Origin: Aquimarina spongiae
GTDB lineage: Bacteria; Bacteroidota; Bacteroidia; Flavobacteriales; Flavobacteriaceae
DNA: 64,000 nucleotides
Direction of reading: 5' to 3'
Assembly: GCF_900141785.1 (NCBI RefSeq)
Contig: NZ_FQYP01000002.1
Coordinates: 186,001-250,000, forward strand
Made by a program: the position numbers and the translations under genes. Positions 18,561 through 27,282 of this stretch are shown here, piece by piece; positions within the stretch are counted from its first letter, which is position 1, and each line of letters starts with the position of its first letter. Below the pieces are notes generated by a model. That model did no database searches, was not told the origin of the DNA, and saw only the letters and a list, made by a program, of their open reading frames with translations.

Positions 18561-19334
18561 GTGTTTAGAACGGTTCTTATCCTGATTCCCTTTCTGATGT
18601 GTTCTTTAGGGATATCCCAAGATAAAATTACCATTACATATATTGGTAATATGGGAGTGCATCTGGCAGGAAAAGACATTTCAGTTTTGATAGACGGTTT
18701 GCATACCAAATATGGCGAAGATTATCTGTACCCTAATGCTGAGCTAATCAAAAAAATTCATACCCATTATACACCAAATGCCATTCTTTTCACACATCAT
18801 CATGGTGACCATTTTAGTCCGGTTCTTGCTTCAAATTATCTAAAATCGAATTCAAAAGCAATGGTTTTTGGGGCACAACAAATTACAGATAGTCTAAAAA
18901 CATTTAAAGATCAAAGCTTCACCATAAAAACATCGGATTATATCAAGCAAACGATCAACGTTGGAGCTCTAAAAATAACAGGTATGAAAGTGGATCATGC
19001 GGGTAAACGACATCGATCAATACAAAACGTTGGATATATTGTAGAGCTTGATCACCAAAAGATATTACACCTGGGAGACACCAGTTGGCTTGAGGAAATC
19101 AAACTTTTTAACCAACTCCAGTTAGTTCAAGAACGAATTGATATTGCGATACTTCCCTATTGGATGTTATTAGAGGAGGATGCATCGACCTTACTCAAAA
19201 AACACATCAATCCTAAGTATACTATAGCCACACATATTTCACCCCGAATAAAAGAAAAGGAACTTTCTTCCTTAAAAGAAAAATACCCTAACATATATTT
19301 TTTAACTCATTTAGAACAACAAATTCATCTATAA
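18561..19334 (+). CDS. Exported metallo-beta-lactamase-fold hydrolase
   Basis: A 257-residue protein starting at GTG (no ATG in frame gives a full signal peptide; the next one is inside it). The signal ends at GISQ, then TYIGNMGVHLAG and the zinc motif FTHHHGDHF, a second His at KVDHAGKRHR and a third metal ligand region in HLGDTSW, ending with IATHISP. This resembles the UlaG/YycJ-like lactonase or phosphodiesterase branch of the fold in the periplasm. The next gene begins 18 bases later, suggesting a two-gene operon. Confidence 0.85.
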   Translation: MFRTVLILIPFLMCSLGISQDKITITYIGNMGVHLAGKDISVLIDGLHTKYGEDYLYPNAELIKKIHTHYTPNAILFTHHHGDHFSPVLASNYLKSNSKAMVFGAQQITDSLKTFKDQSFTIKTSDYIKQTINVGALKITGMKVDHAGKRHRSIQNVGYIVELDHQKILHLGDTSWLEEIKLFNQLQLVQERIDIAILPYWMLLEEDASTLLKKHINPKYTIATHISPRIKEKELSSLKEKYPNIYFLTHLEQQIHL

Positions 19335-19352
19335 TTAACTCGTTTTCATCTC

Positions 19353-22300
19353 ATGAAAAAAATTTTATTTCTAATTCTATTTTGCTCCCTTTCATATCTA
19401 AGTGCACAAGATTTTAATATCGACTTAATCAAAGATCTTACTCCAAGAAATATTGGTCCTGGAGGGATGAGCGGTCGTGTAACTACAATCGATGTAGTCA
19501 ACTCAAATCCAGATATCATCTATGCCGGAACTGCGTCTGGTGGTTTATGGAAATCTACCTCTGGAGGGATCAAATGGGACCCTGTATTTGACAATGAAGC
19601 TACCGCGTCTATTGGGGCTGTGGCCGTTCAACAATCGAATCCTTCTGTAATCTGGGTAGGTACCGGAGAAGGAAACCCAAGAAATAGTTTGAATGGTGGT
19701 TATGGAATTTACAAATCTCTTGATGGTGGAAAACACTGGAAACTGATGGGACTCGAAAAAACACGTCATATTCATAGAGTGATTATCGACCCTACAGATC
19801 CAGATACGGTGTATGCCGCTGCTATTGGTTCTCCTTGGGGAGAACATCCTGATCGTGGTATTTTTAAGACCACAGATGGAGGAATTACCTGGAAAAAAGT
19901 TCTTTTCACCAATAATAAAACGGGAGCTGCTGATTTGGTAATGGACCCAAAAAACCCAAATAAGCTTATTGCTGCTCTTTGGGAACATAAAAGAGATCCT
20001 TGGTTTTTTAAATCCGGAGGAAAAGGTTCTGGATTGTATATTACCCATGATGGAGGAAAAACATGGGAACAAAGAACTGATAAAGATGGACTACCAGAAG
20101 GTAATCTAGGTAGAATCGGATTAGCAATTGCTCAAAACAAACCAGATATTATCTATGCATTAATTGAAGCTAAAAAAAATGCATTGTACAAATCTGAAGA
20201 TGGAGGATTTAACTGGAAAATGGTGAACAACAAAAAGGATATAGGAAACCGTCCTTTTTACTATTCTGATATATACGTTGATCCACAAAACGAAAATCGT
20301 GTTTATTCTATTTTTACCTATGTAAATGTTTCTGAAGATGGAGGTAAAAACTTCACGCAACTTATGCCAGCCTATAATGCTAACAATGGAGTGCACCCAG
20401 ATCATCACGCCTGGTGGATTCATCCTCAAAATGGGAATTTTATGATTGATGGTAATGATGGAGGACTAAACATTACCAAAGATGGTGGAAAAACGTGGCG
20501 ATTTATTGGGAATCTTCCGGTAGCTCAGTTCTATCATATCAATGTTGATAACGAATTTCCTTATAACGTATATGGAGGGATGCAGGACAATGGTAGCTGG
20601 CGAGGACCTGCCTACGTTTGGAGAGATCAGGGAATCAGAAATTCGTATTGGCAGGAAATATCCTTTGGAGATGGGTTCGACGTCGTACCGGATAAAGATG
20701 ATTCACAATACGGATGGTCCATGAGCCAACAGGGTTTTGTCGTACGATACGATTGGAAAACAGGAAATAATTATATCGTAAGACCGATACACCCCGATCC
20801 AAAAGTAAAGCTTCGTTTTAACTGGAACTCAGGGATTAATATCGACCCTTTCAATAATAGCACCCTTTACTTTGGTAGTCAATTTGTTCATAAAAGTACT
20901 GACAAAGGCCTAACGTGGGAAGTAATTTCTCCAGATCTTACTACCAATGATCCTGAAAAACAAAAGCAATCCGAAAGTGGAGGTCTTACCATGGATGCAA
21001 CAGGTGCAGAAAACCATTGTACTATTTTGGTTGTAGAACCTTCTACTCTGGAACAAGGTATGCTTTGGGTAGGTACCGACGATGGTCGTGTACATATTAC
21101 TCAAGATGGTGGAAGCAGCTGGACGGATGTATCCAAAAATATCAAAGGGTTACCCCAAGGAAGCTGGATTGCTCAAATTAAAGCTTCGAACAAAAAGAAA
21201 GGCGAAGCACTTTTGATTGCCAATGATTATAGAAGATACAATTATACTCCGTATGCATATCGCACAACAGACTACGGAAAAACCTGGAATCGTATTGTAG
21301 ATCAAAACGATGTGACTAGTTATGCGCTAAGTATTGTAGAAGATCCTATCGAACGAAATTTATTGTTTTTGGGTACTGATGATGGACTTTATATTTCCTT
21401 AAATGCAGGTGCTAAATGGACAAAATGGACCGCTGGTTTCCCTACAGTTTCTGTAAAGGACTTAGTTATACAAACCAGAGAAGATGATTTGGTAATCGGT
21501 ACTTTTGGTAGAGCAGCTTGGGTACTAGACAATATCAAACCTTTACGGGCTTTGGCAAAAGACAAATCCATTTTGAATGAGAAACTGCATGTTTTTGATC
21601 CTCCTATTGGATATCAGGCTGCCTACCAACAACCTACAGGCACACGTTTTGGAGGTGATGCATTATACAGTGCTGAAAATAGAAAAGAAGGTGCTTTAAT
21701 CTCTTATTATGTGCAAGCACAGAAAATAGAGAAGAAAAAAAATAAGGAAGATGATGCGGATAGCGAAAATGAAGAAGCCATTGTAAAATGGGACTCTATA
21801 CAATTAAAAGTATATAATAACAATGAACTCATTAGAACGCTAAAACAAAAGGCACCAGATTCTACAGGTTTTTATAAAATGGTATGGGATATGACCGAAA
21901 AAGGAGTTCAAAATCCAACCCGAAAAATTGTAAAACCTAAAGTAGAACCTGCAGGAGTAGAAGTAAAACCTGGCACATACAAGGTAGTTATGGAGTATGG
22001 AGATCAAAAGTCTGAAACTACTATCCAGGTAAAGTCTGATCCAAGATTGAATGTATCGCAAAAAAATATCAATGAGGTATATACAGCTTCAAAAGAAATT
22101 CAGAGAATGAGGGAAACGGTGCTTAATGCTGTGCAACAACTCGTAGAAAGCAAAGATGTGACGGCTGAGTTTCAAAAGAAACTTAAAAAAGAGGATAAAG
22201 AGAAATATAAAGATCAAATTAAGTTATCCAAGGAAGTTTCCAAAAAAGTAGATAGTGTTATGGCTTATTACATCGGTAAAGAAGATAAAAGGCAAGGTAT

Positions 22301-22544
22301 TACTAGAAATCCAGAAGTAACAGTGATGCAGCGCTTAAACTCAGCTACTTTTTATGTGGGTTCAAGGCAAACCGGATTAACCTCAACAGAAAACACCTTA
22401 CTGAAACAAGCTAAAGATGCTTTGAAGGAGGCATTGGAAAAAACCAATACATTTTTTGATCAAGATTGGAAAACCTATAAAGAGACTATAGAAACATTGG
22501 ACATTTCTCCTTTTAAAGAAACCAAAAAGTTCTCAATAGAGTAA
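19353..22544 (+). CDS. VPS10/sortilin-like BNR-repeat exported protein
   Basis: 1063 residues with a signal peptide (LFCSLSYLSAQ). Residues ~25-730 contain many Asp-box/BNR repeats (SGGIKWDP, DGGKHWKL, DGGITWKK, DGGKTWEQ, DGGSSWTD), a ten-bladed-propeller pattern of the VPS10/sortilin-like glycosyl-hydrolase superfamily widely seen in Flavobacteria. Residues ~770-1063 are charged and helical, with a strand domain around VKPGTYKVVMEYGDQKSET. No catalytic residues can be assigned; the substrate or role is unknown. It follows the metallo-hydrolase by 18 bases and ends at a strong bidirectional terminator. Confidence 0.88.
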   Translation: MKKILFLILFCSLSYLSAQDFNIDLIKDLTPRNIGPGGMSGRVTTIDVVNSNPDIIYAGTASGGLWKSTSGGIKWDPVFDNEATASIGAVAVQQSNPSVIWVGTGEGNPRNSLNGGYGIYKSLDGGKHWKLMGLEKTRHIHRVIIDPTDPDTVYAAAIGSPWGEHPDRGIFKTTDGGITWKKVLFTNNKTGAADLVMDPKNPNKLIAALWEHKRDPWFFKSGGKGSGLYITHDGGKTWEQRTDKDGLPEGNLGRIGLAIAQNKPDIIYALIEAKKNALYKSEDGGFNWKMVNNKKDIGNRPFYYSDIYVDPQNENRVYSIFTYVNVSEDGGKNFTQLMPAYNANNGVHPDHHAWWIHPQNGNFMIDGNDGGLNITKDGGKTWRFIGNLPVAQFYHINVDNEFPYNVYGGMQDNGSWRGPAYVWRDQGIRNSYWQEISFGDGFDVVPDKDDSQYGWSMSQQGFVVRYDWKTGNNYIVRPIHPDPKVKLRFNWNSGINIDPFNNSTLYFGSQFVHKSTDKGLTWEVISPDLTTNDPEKQKQSESGGLTMDATGAENHCTILVVEPSTLEQGMLWVGTDDGRVHITQDGGSSWTDVSKNIKGLPQGSWIAQIKASNKKKGEALLIANDYRRYNYTPYAYRTTDYGKTWNRIVDQNDVTSYALSIVEDPIERNLLFLGTDDGLYISLNAGAKWTKWTAGFPTVSVKDLVIQTREDDLVIGTFGRAAWVLDNIKPLRALAKDKSILNEKLHVFDPPIGYQAAYQQPTGTRFGGDALYSAENRKEGALISYYVQAQKIEKKKNKEDDADSENEEAIVKWDSIQLKVYNNNELIRTLKQKAPDSTGFYKMVWDMTEKGVQNPTRKIVKPKVEPAGVEVKPGTYKVVMEYGDQKSETTIQVKSDPRLNVSQKNINEVYTASKEIQRMRETVLNAVQQLVESKDVTAEFQKKLKKEDKEKYKDQIKLSKEVSKKVDSVMAYYIGKEDKRQGITRNPEVTVMQRLNSATFYVGSRQTGLTSTENTLLKQAKDALKEALEKTNTFFDQDWKTYKETIETLDISPFKETKKFSIE

Positions 22545-22557
22545 AGAGAAACTACAA

Positions 22558-22594
22558 ATATCCTGAAAAGCGTGCTTTTCAGGATATTTTGTTT
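22558..22594. terminator. Bidirectional terminator between convergent genes
   Basis: A perfect 14-bp inverted repeat (ATATCCTGAAAAGC / GCTTTTCAGGATAT, 2-base centre) lies between two convergent stops, with TTTGTTT on the plus side and TTTGTAGTTT on the minus side. Confidence 0.85.
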
Positions 22595-22598
22595 AGGT

Positions 22599-23294
22599 TT
22601 AATTTTTTACATGCCTCATATTTCTTACAGCTCGATGTCCTTTCTTTCTTCCAAAACCGTACATTCCGCTAATCACTAAATCAAACGTCCAATGATCATT
22701 AGACTGTGGCCAGGGATGATCTACAGAAACTTCAATCGGGATGGTCACCACAGGATATACATTGATCCCTACTTTACGCCATGCTGAAGAGGTAGGTTGT
22801 CTTTCCAGACTAAGTGGATTTCTAATAGTAACTTTACTATCCCTCATTAATCTGGACCGTGTACCACCAGCTGCAAAACCAAAGGTCGCCTGTACAGATG
22901 GGCCATTGTATTGAACTCTACAAGTCAATTGAATATTTACTTGCTCTATCCCGGAAATTGGATTTGTTTTTCGGTATTTAAATATCGTCCTTGCTCTTGG
23001 TCGTACCGTTCTTAATTGACTTCTGATATTGCTAGGAATCCCCGAAGCCGTAACTCCGATAGGTCCATTGGGCATTACTACCTTTAAGTCCCCTTTGGTA
23101 AAAGTGGTCATCGCACTAGACAGGATATCGAATGTAAGTCCTGCCACCGCGGCACCTGCAGAAACCCCTGCTGCCGATTCGTATCGATCATCTTCATCTT
23201 CAAAATGATCATAATACCCTAAATCATCTTCTAAATAATACTCATCAAAATTTTCGGGATGAGTATCATATCCATTATGCTGTATATTTTCCAT
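22599..23294 (-). CDS. Unknown protein with acidic tyrosine-rich N-terminus
   Basis: 231 residues, no signal peptide. Residues 1-40 are strongly acidic and rich in Tyr/Asp/Glu (EYYLEDDLGYYDHFEDEDDR); 42-70 is a Gly/Ala-rich stretch (SAAGVSAGAAVAGLTF); the rest (~75-231) is basic and beta-rich, with repeated Arg (LRTVRPRARTIFKYRK) and a C-terminus GRKKGHRAVRNMRHVKN. The opposite charges of the two ends could give self-interaction. I do not recognise the family. It has its own promoter region (260-base divergent gap to 23555) and a terminator, so is likely a single-gene unit. The intact frame and protein-like composition support it being real. Confidence 0.7.
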   Translation of the reverse strand: MENIQHNGYDTHPENFDEYYLEDDLGYYDHFEDEDDRYESAAGVSAGAAVAGLTFDILSSAMTTFTKGDLKVVMPNGPIGVTASGIPSNIRSQLRTVRPRARTIFKYRKTNPISGIEQVNIQLTCRVQYNGPSVQATFGFAAGGTRSRLMRDSKVTIRNPLSLERQPTSSAWRKVGINVYPVVTIPIEVSVDHPWPQSNDHWTFDLVISGMYGFGRKKGHRAVRNMRHVKN

Positions 23295-23554
23295 AGTATT
23301 AATTTATCAGCTGTTAAACATCATCTCTTACCCAAAGTTATTCCTACCTAAGATTTTAAAACAGAGGGAAACCACCTAATCAAAAAGGGTAAACACCTGT
23401 TTTTGAGGTAGTTTAACTCTTTATCATAAAAGCTTGAATCATCATTTTTAGGATTTAACAGATTTTTAACTTCTTAAAAAGTCTGATAATATTTTATATT
23501 ATCTGAAATTTACGAGCTAAATTCTAGCACATCTTTACATCTAAATCGCACATA

Positions 23555-24238
23555 ATGAAGAAAATTATTTTATCCGTTCTCTGTTGTTTTTTTATGGCTC
23601 ACTGTTTTTCTCAAGAAACTGGAGAAGACGAATGGGGAGCATGGTATATGTATTTTGGGACCAATAGAGTAAGCGATAAGTTAAGTATTCATTCTGAAGC
23701 GCAATTCCGATTTTATGAAGTAGCATCGACTTTTAATCAACTTTTGCTCCGTACTGGGCTTAATTATCATATCAATGAAAATGCCATAGCCACTTTGGGA
23801 TATGGGTACATCAATACCGATGGTAGTTTTGAAGATATCCCTGGAGAAGAAAACAGCAATGAGCACCGAATTTTTCAGCAATTTATTTTAAAAAATAAAG
23901 TAGGTAAATTCAAGTTTGAGCACCGATACCGTTTAGAACAGCGATTTATAAGTACACAAGTAGATGATTTTACCGAACATAGAGCACGATATCGTTTACA
24001 ACTTACGTATCCAATTGATGATAAGTGGTTTTTGAATGTGTATGACGAGGTGTTCATTAATCTTCAAGAACCTATTTTTGGGCAAAACCGTTTATATGGT
24101 GCTGTTGGGTATAATGTAAAAGACAACTTAAGCATCCAGTTTGGGTATTTGAAAAATCATTTCACCGGAATTAATTTTGATCGTTTACAGTTAGGAGTGT
24201 TTTTTAATACCGACTTTAGAAAAAAACAAGATCAATAA
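23555..24238 (+). CDS. DUF2490 outer-membrane beta-barrel protein
   Basis: 227 residues: signal peptide ending HCFSQ, then amphipathic strands with the DUF2490 pattern (WGAWYMYFGTNRVSDKLSIH, LLLRTGLNYHIN, EHRIFQQFILKNKVGKFKFEHRYRLEQRF, NQLLLR, QLGVFFNTDF). Predicted small outer-membrane barrel, function unknown. It is a distant paralogue of 8595-9287. Its stop TAA shares its last A with the ATG of the next gene (TAATG), so the isochorismatase-like protein is translationally coupled to it, an odd pairing of envelope barrel and cytoplasmic hydrolase. Confidence 0.87.
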   Translation: MKKIILSVLCCFFMAHCFSQETGEDEWGAWYMYFGTNRVSDKLSIHSEAQFRFYEVASTFNQLLLRTGLNYHINENAIATLGYGYINTDGSFEDIPGEENSNEHRIFQQFILKNKVGKFKFEHRYRLEQRFISTQVDDFTEHRARYRLQLTYPIDDKWFLNVYDEVFINLQEPIFGQNRLYGAVGYNVKDNLSIQFGYLKNHFTGINFDRLQLGVFFNTDFRKKQDQ

Positions 24239-24807
24239 TGGGAAGTTTTAAAGCAAAAAAACCAGCACTTTTATTAGTAGATATTCAGAAAGGGTTTGAA
24301 GATATTCCGTATTGGGGCGGAGAACGTAACAATCCAAATGCAGAGAAAAATATGGAGACGCTTCTTTCTGTATGGAGAGATCAAGAATTGCCTGTTTTTC
24401 ATATCAAGCACTGTTCTACAAATCCCAACTCTCCGCTGTCCAAAAACAATCCAGGGAATGCTTTTATGGAGTTTAATACTCCCAAACCCAACGAACCCAT
24501 TATCGAAAAAGAAGTTAACAGTGCTTTTATCGGTACTGACCTTAAAACACAACTAGAACAAAATAACATCGATACGGTAGTCATCGTAGGATTAACCACA
24601 GACCACTGTGTTTCTACCACGACCAGAATGGCGGGTAATTTTGGATTTGAAACTTATCTTATTGATGATGCAATAGCAACTTTTAATAAAACAGGTGCCA
24701 ACGGTGAGTTGTATAGTGCTCAATTGATCCATGATACTGCCATTGCAAGTCTAAAAGATGAATTTGCAACAATTTTGTCTACCACTGAACTGTTGAACAA
24801 ACTTTAA
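24238..24807 (+). CDS. Isochorismatase-family cysteine hydrolase
   Basis: 189 residues with the family pattern: LLLVDIQKGF (catalytic Asp), PVFHIKH, the KEVNSAFIGTDL segment (Lys), and VVIVGLTTDHCVSTT with the nucleophilic Cys preceded by the non-proline-cis region. The Asp-Lys-Cys triad is complete. Family members hydrolyse isochorismate, nicotinamide or similar amides in the cytoplasm; the substrate here is not set. Overlaps the upstream DUF2490 gene by one base; converges on the AraC gene, 2 bases away. Confidence 0.92.
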   Translation: MGSFKAKKPALLLVDIQKGFEDIPYWGGERNNPNAEKNMETLLSVWRDQELPVFHIKHCSTNPNSPLSKNNPGNAFMEFNTPKPNEPIIEKEVNSAFIGTDLKTQLEQNNIDTVVIVGLTTDHCVSTTTRMAGNFGFETYLIDDAIATFNKTGANGELYSAQLIHDTAIASLKDEFATILSTTELLNKL

Positions 24808-24809
24808 GC

Positions 24810-25916
24810 TTAGGAGATCTGATAGGATTGATATTGAGCAGGTGTCATTCCTGTTACTCTCTTAAAAGCTCGATAAAAACTCGTTTTACTGCTAAAGCCA
24901 CACTCCTCTCCTACTGCCTGGACAGATATTTTTTCTAGAGCACCAGATACCAAGAGCTCCTTTGCTTTCTCAACTCTATAGTGATTGATTATAGTATAGA
25001 AATTAGTATTCATCCTTTCGCTCAATACCTGCGAAATATGATGTGAAGGTATTTGTAATCCATCCGCCAAATCGGCAACTTTGAGATTAGGATCCAAATA
25101 GTTTTCCTCTTTTACCAAAAAGTTATGGATTTTTTTCTCAATAAGTACTACCTGCTGTTGAGATAAAGGAGATGTTTTATATTTCTTTCCTTCTAATACT
25201 GGTAACACCTGTTTGATATCTACAATCCAATATCCCAAAAGAAGTACGGTAATTGCCATCAAACCTGCCAAAACAATCTCTGCTGTGATAGCTGAAGCTC
25301 CCGTAAGTAAAAAACCTGCTTGTAACAAAATCTCGGTAAAAGCCAAAATCGCCATAAGGATACTGAATCTCTTCAACAGTATGCTATTGGTTTTATCTCT
25401 TTTTTGTATCAACATAAAAGCGGCTACTGCATAAATTAACAACAACACTAAATGCAAACTGGCCTGAAGCCAATCTGAAACCGCTACTACCCCATTAGGT
25501 AAAAGATCATAATAATAGGTAATGATTTCTTGTTTTTCTACAGCACTGTAAAAGTACTTGGGAGCAAAAAGAATCAACATCATCACAAAAGGCAGAAAGT
25601 GTACAAAATTCCATCTTTTAAAACTAAAAGAAGACTCTCCGTAATGCTTTATAAAAAGAAAAAAGCAAGGACCTACCAAAAACAATAATGGATATCCCAA
25701 TCCAAACAAATGAGGCCATACTTTGATTAATTGCGTAGTAAACAAAAGATAAGTAAACAAATGTTGTATAAGTCCCAATAAAGTAATCGCCAAAAAAAAT
25801 CGGGAATGTTTTAATGTAACGCTTTTAAGTACTACCAACAAGATAAAACAACCGATCAAAATAACCCCTCCTAACAAAAAGGTTATGATAAAAGCAGATG
25901 ACTCGATACTATTCAT
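24810..25916 (-). CDS. Membrane-anchored AraC-type transcription regulator (7TM-HTH)
   Basis: About 368 residues from MNSIESSAFIITF; 24 upstream codons look non-coding. Seven hydrophobic helices fill residues ~5-235, then a cytoplasmic AraC-type DNA-binding domain at ~265-365 with KVADLADGLQIPSHHIS, AKELLVSG and VGEECGFSSKTSFYRAFKRVTGMTPAQY. This is the common Bacteroidota design of a membrane receptor fused to an HTH_18 domain, which presumably senses a ligand in the membrane or periplasm. Targets unknown; the divergent SRPBCC/exported-protein pair (26065-27176) is the natural candidate. Confidence 0.9.
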   Translation of the reverse strand: MNSIESSAFIITFLLGGVILIGCFILLVVLKSVTLKHSRFFLAITLLGLIQHLFTYLLFTTQLIKVWPHLFGLGYPLLFLVGPCFFLFIKHYGESSFSFKRWNFVHFLPFVMMLILFAPKYFYSAVEKQEIITYYYDLLPNGVVAVSDWLQASLHLVLLLIYAVAAFMLIQKRDKTNSILLKRFSILMAILAFTEILLQAGFLLTGASAITAEIVLAGLMAITVLLLGYWIVDIKQVLPVLEGKKYKTSPLSQQQVVLIEKKIHNFLVKEENYLDPNLKVADLADGLQIPSHHISQVLSERMNTNFYTIINHYRVEKAKELLVSGALEKISVQAVGEECGFSSKTSFYRAFKRVTGMTPAQYQSYQIS

Positions 25917-26064
25917 AGTATAAAAATAGTACACCTTAATTAAATAGAAAACCCTTGGTCGCGAGAAAGAACCAAAAATGAGTTCCAATTAATTAAGAGC
26001 ACCCTATTTACGAAGTATCCAGCGATTTTCTGAACTAATTTTATGGCAACAAAAAGCAAAAGTT

Positions 26065-26640
26065 ATGACACGTAAAATTTTAAAAGTACTGGCACTTTTC
26101 TTGGTATTAGATATAGTGTTATTGTTAGGTTACGGATTTATCCAGTACCCTAAAGCAAAAGGAGAACAACATTTTACCGCAGAACGAATAATTCATGCTC
26201 CAAAAGATAAAGTATGGAATATCATTGCAGATGTAGGTAATTATCACGAGGTAACTGCTCCCAACATTCATCATGTTGAAATTACCGAAGGGCAAGGACT
26301 TGGCATGAAAAGGGTATGCAGTGCACCAGATGGTAGTAGTTGGGAAGAGACTTGTACCGTTTGGGAACCCGGTAAAGAATTTCAATTTAAGGTCCATACA
26401 GAACGAGAAGATTATCCATTTCCATTAAAATCTTTATCGGGATTATGGAGAGTGGAAACGGTAAGCCCTTTTCAAACTCGATTAGTATTGGATTTTACTT
26501 ACGAATTCAAAAACCCTTTTTTGAGCGGATATTTCTTATCCATGGGTACTAAGCAAGCAAAAGAAGACACCGAATATCTTCTTGATAACTGGCAACATCT
26601 GGCAGAAAACAACAAACAAATTTCAACAACTCAATTATGA
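26065..26640 (+). CDS. Membrane-anchored SRPBCC (START-like) family protein
   Basis: 191 residues. An N-terminal hydrophobic segment (LKVLALFLVLDIVLLLGYGFI) precedes a START/Bet v1-like fold from residue ~38: FTAERIIHAPKDKVWNIIADVGNYHEV, GLGMKRVCSAPDG, WEETCTVWEPGKEFQF, and a C-terminal helix. Such domains bind hydrophobic ligands. Its last four bases (ATGA) overlap the next start, so it is coupled to the exported protein that follows. It is divergent from the 7TM-AraC regulator, which may control it. Confidence 0.88.
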   Translation: MTRKILKVLALFLVLDIVLLLGYGFIQYPKAKGEQHFTAERIIHAPKDKVWNIIADVGNYHEVTAPNIHHVEITEGQGLGMKRVCSAPDGSSWEETCTVWEPGKEFQFKVHTEREDYPFPLKSLSGLWRVETVSPFQTRLVLDFTYEFKNPFLSGYFLSMGTKQAKEDTEYLLDNWQHLAENNKQISTTQL

Positions 26641-27176
26641 AATCAGTACTAAAACTCTTGACAATTTTGTTTTTAAGCACTGCAAGTGCCCAACAAAAGA
26701 TTCCCGATTGGTTTGTCGAAAATATGAAAGCTTCAACAGGAACCTGGATTACTGACAATACATCTTACCAAAATCAAAATGAACCCTTTGATCAATATGG
26801 TATGCACTGGGATTGGAGTGCTGGTAAACAAAATATCACTGGAAAGTTATACGGATTGATTAATGGAAAAAAACAGGGTGTTTTATGGGAGTTCAGGCAA
26901 TATTGGGATTATGGTAAAAATCGAGGAGTCATCGTTCAGTATGGAGCAGATGGCACCGTGGGAAAAGGCCCTTTAACGCTAAAAAAGGATCAAATCTCAG
27001 AATTAATCCAGGAATTTGTAGCACCTAATGGAAAAAAGACAATTCATGGACACCGATCAACCCTAAAAGATGGAGTATTGGTTACTACTTCTTTTGATAT
27101 TGACAGTCAAGGTGTTTGGCAAAAAAGACGGACTTATACCTGGAATCACATTGAAAATCAAAACAGCATGAACTAG
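26637..27176 (+). CDS. Small exported protein of unknown function
   Basis: 179 residues with a signal peptide ending ASAQ. The mature part has repeated Trp/Asp-rich strands (GTWITDNTSYQNQNEPFDQY, HWDWSAGKQNITGKLYGL, LWEFRQYWDYGKNRGVIVQYG), which resemble the DUF1579/lipocalin-like sheets that describe a sample property per line; that resemblance is weak. It overlaps the SRPBCC gene by 4 bases (ATGA). A 12-bp interrupted inverted repeat (GGGCATGgATGA / TCATtCATGCCC, 27228-27267) sits after the stop but has no T-tract on either side. Confidence 0.7.
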   Translation: MKSVLKLLTILFLSTASAQQKIPDWFVENMKASTGTWITDNTSYQNQNEPFDQYGMHWDWSAGKQNITGKLYGLINGKKQGVLWEFRQYWDYGKNRGVIVQYGADGTVGKGPLTLKKDQISELIQEFVAPNGKKTIHGHRSTLKDGVLVTTSFDIDSQGVWQKRRTYTWNHIENQNSMN

Positions 27177-27282
27177 ATGATTCTTGGGTTTGACACATAA
27201 AATCAAAGGTTATTATTACTTTTCATCGGGCATGGATGATTTCTATATGCACAAGTCATTCATGCCCAAATGATATGAAGAA

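Noticed and set aside
19545..20072. 175-codon open frame on the minus strand
   Set aside because: Lies fully within the VPS10/BNR gene; Ser/Phe-rich antisense pattern with no start signal.
27228..27267. Inverted repeat as terminator
   Set aside because: 12-bp stem with one mismatch but no T-tract on either side; kept only as a note under the gene before it.
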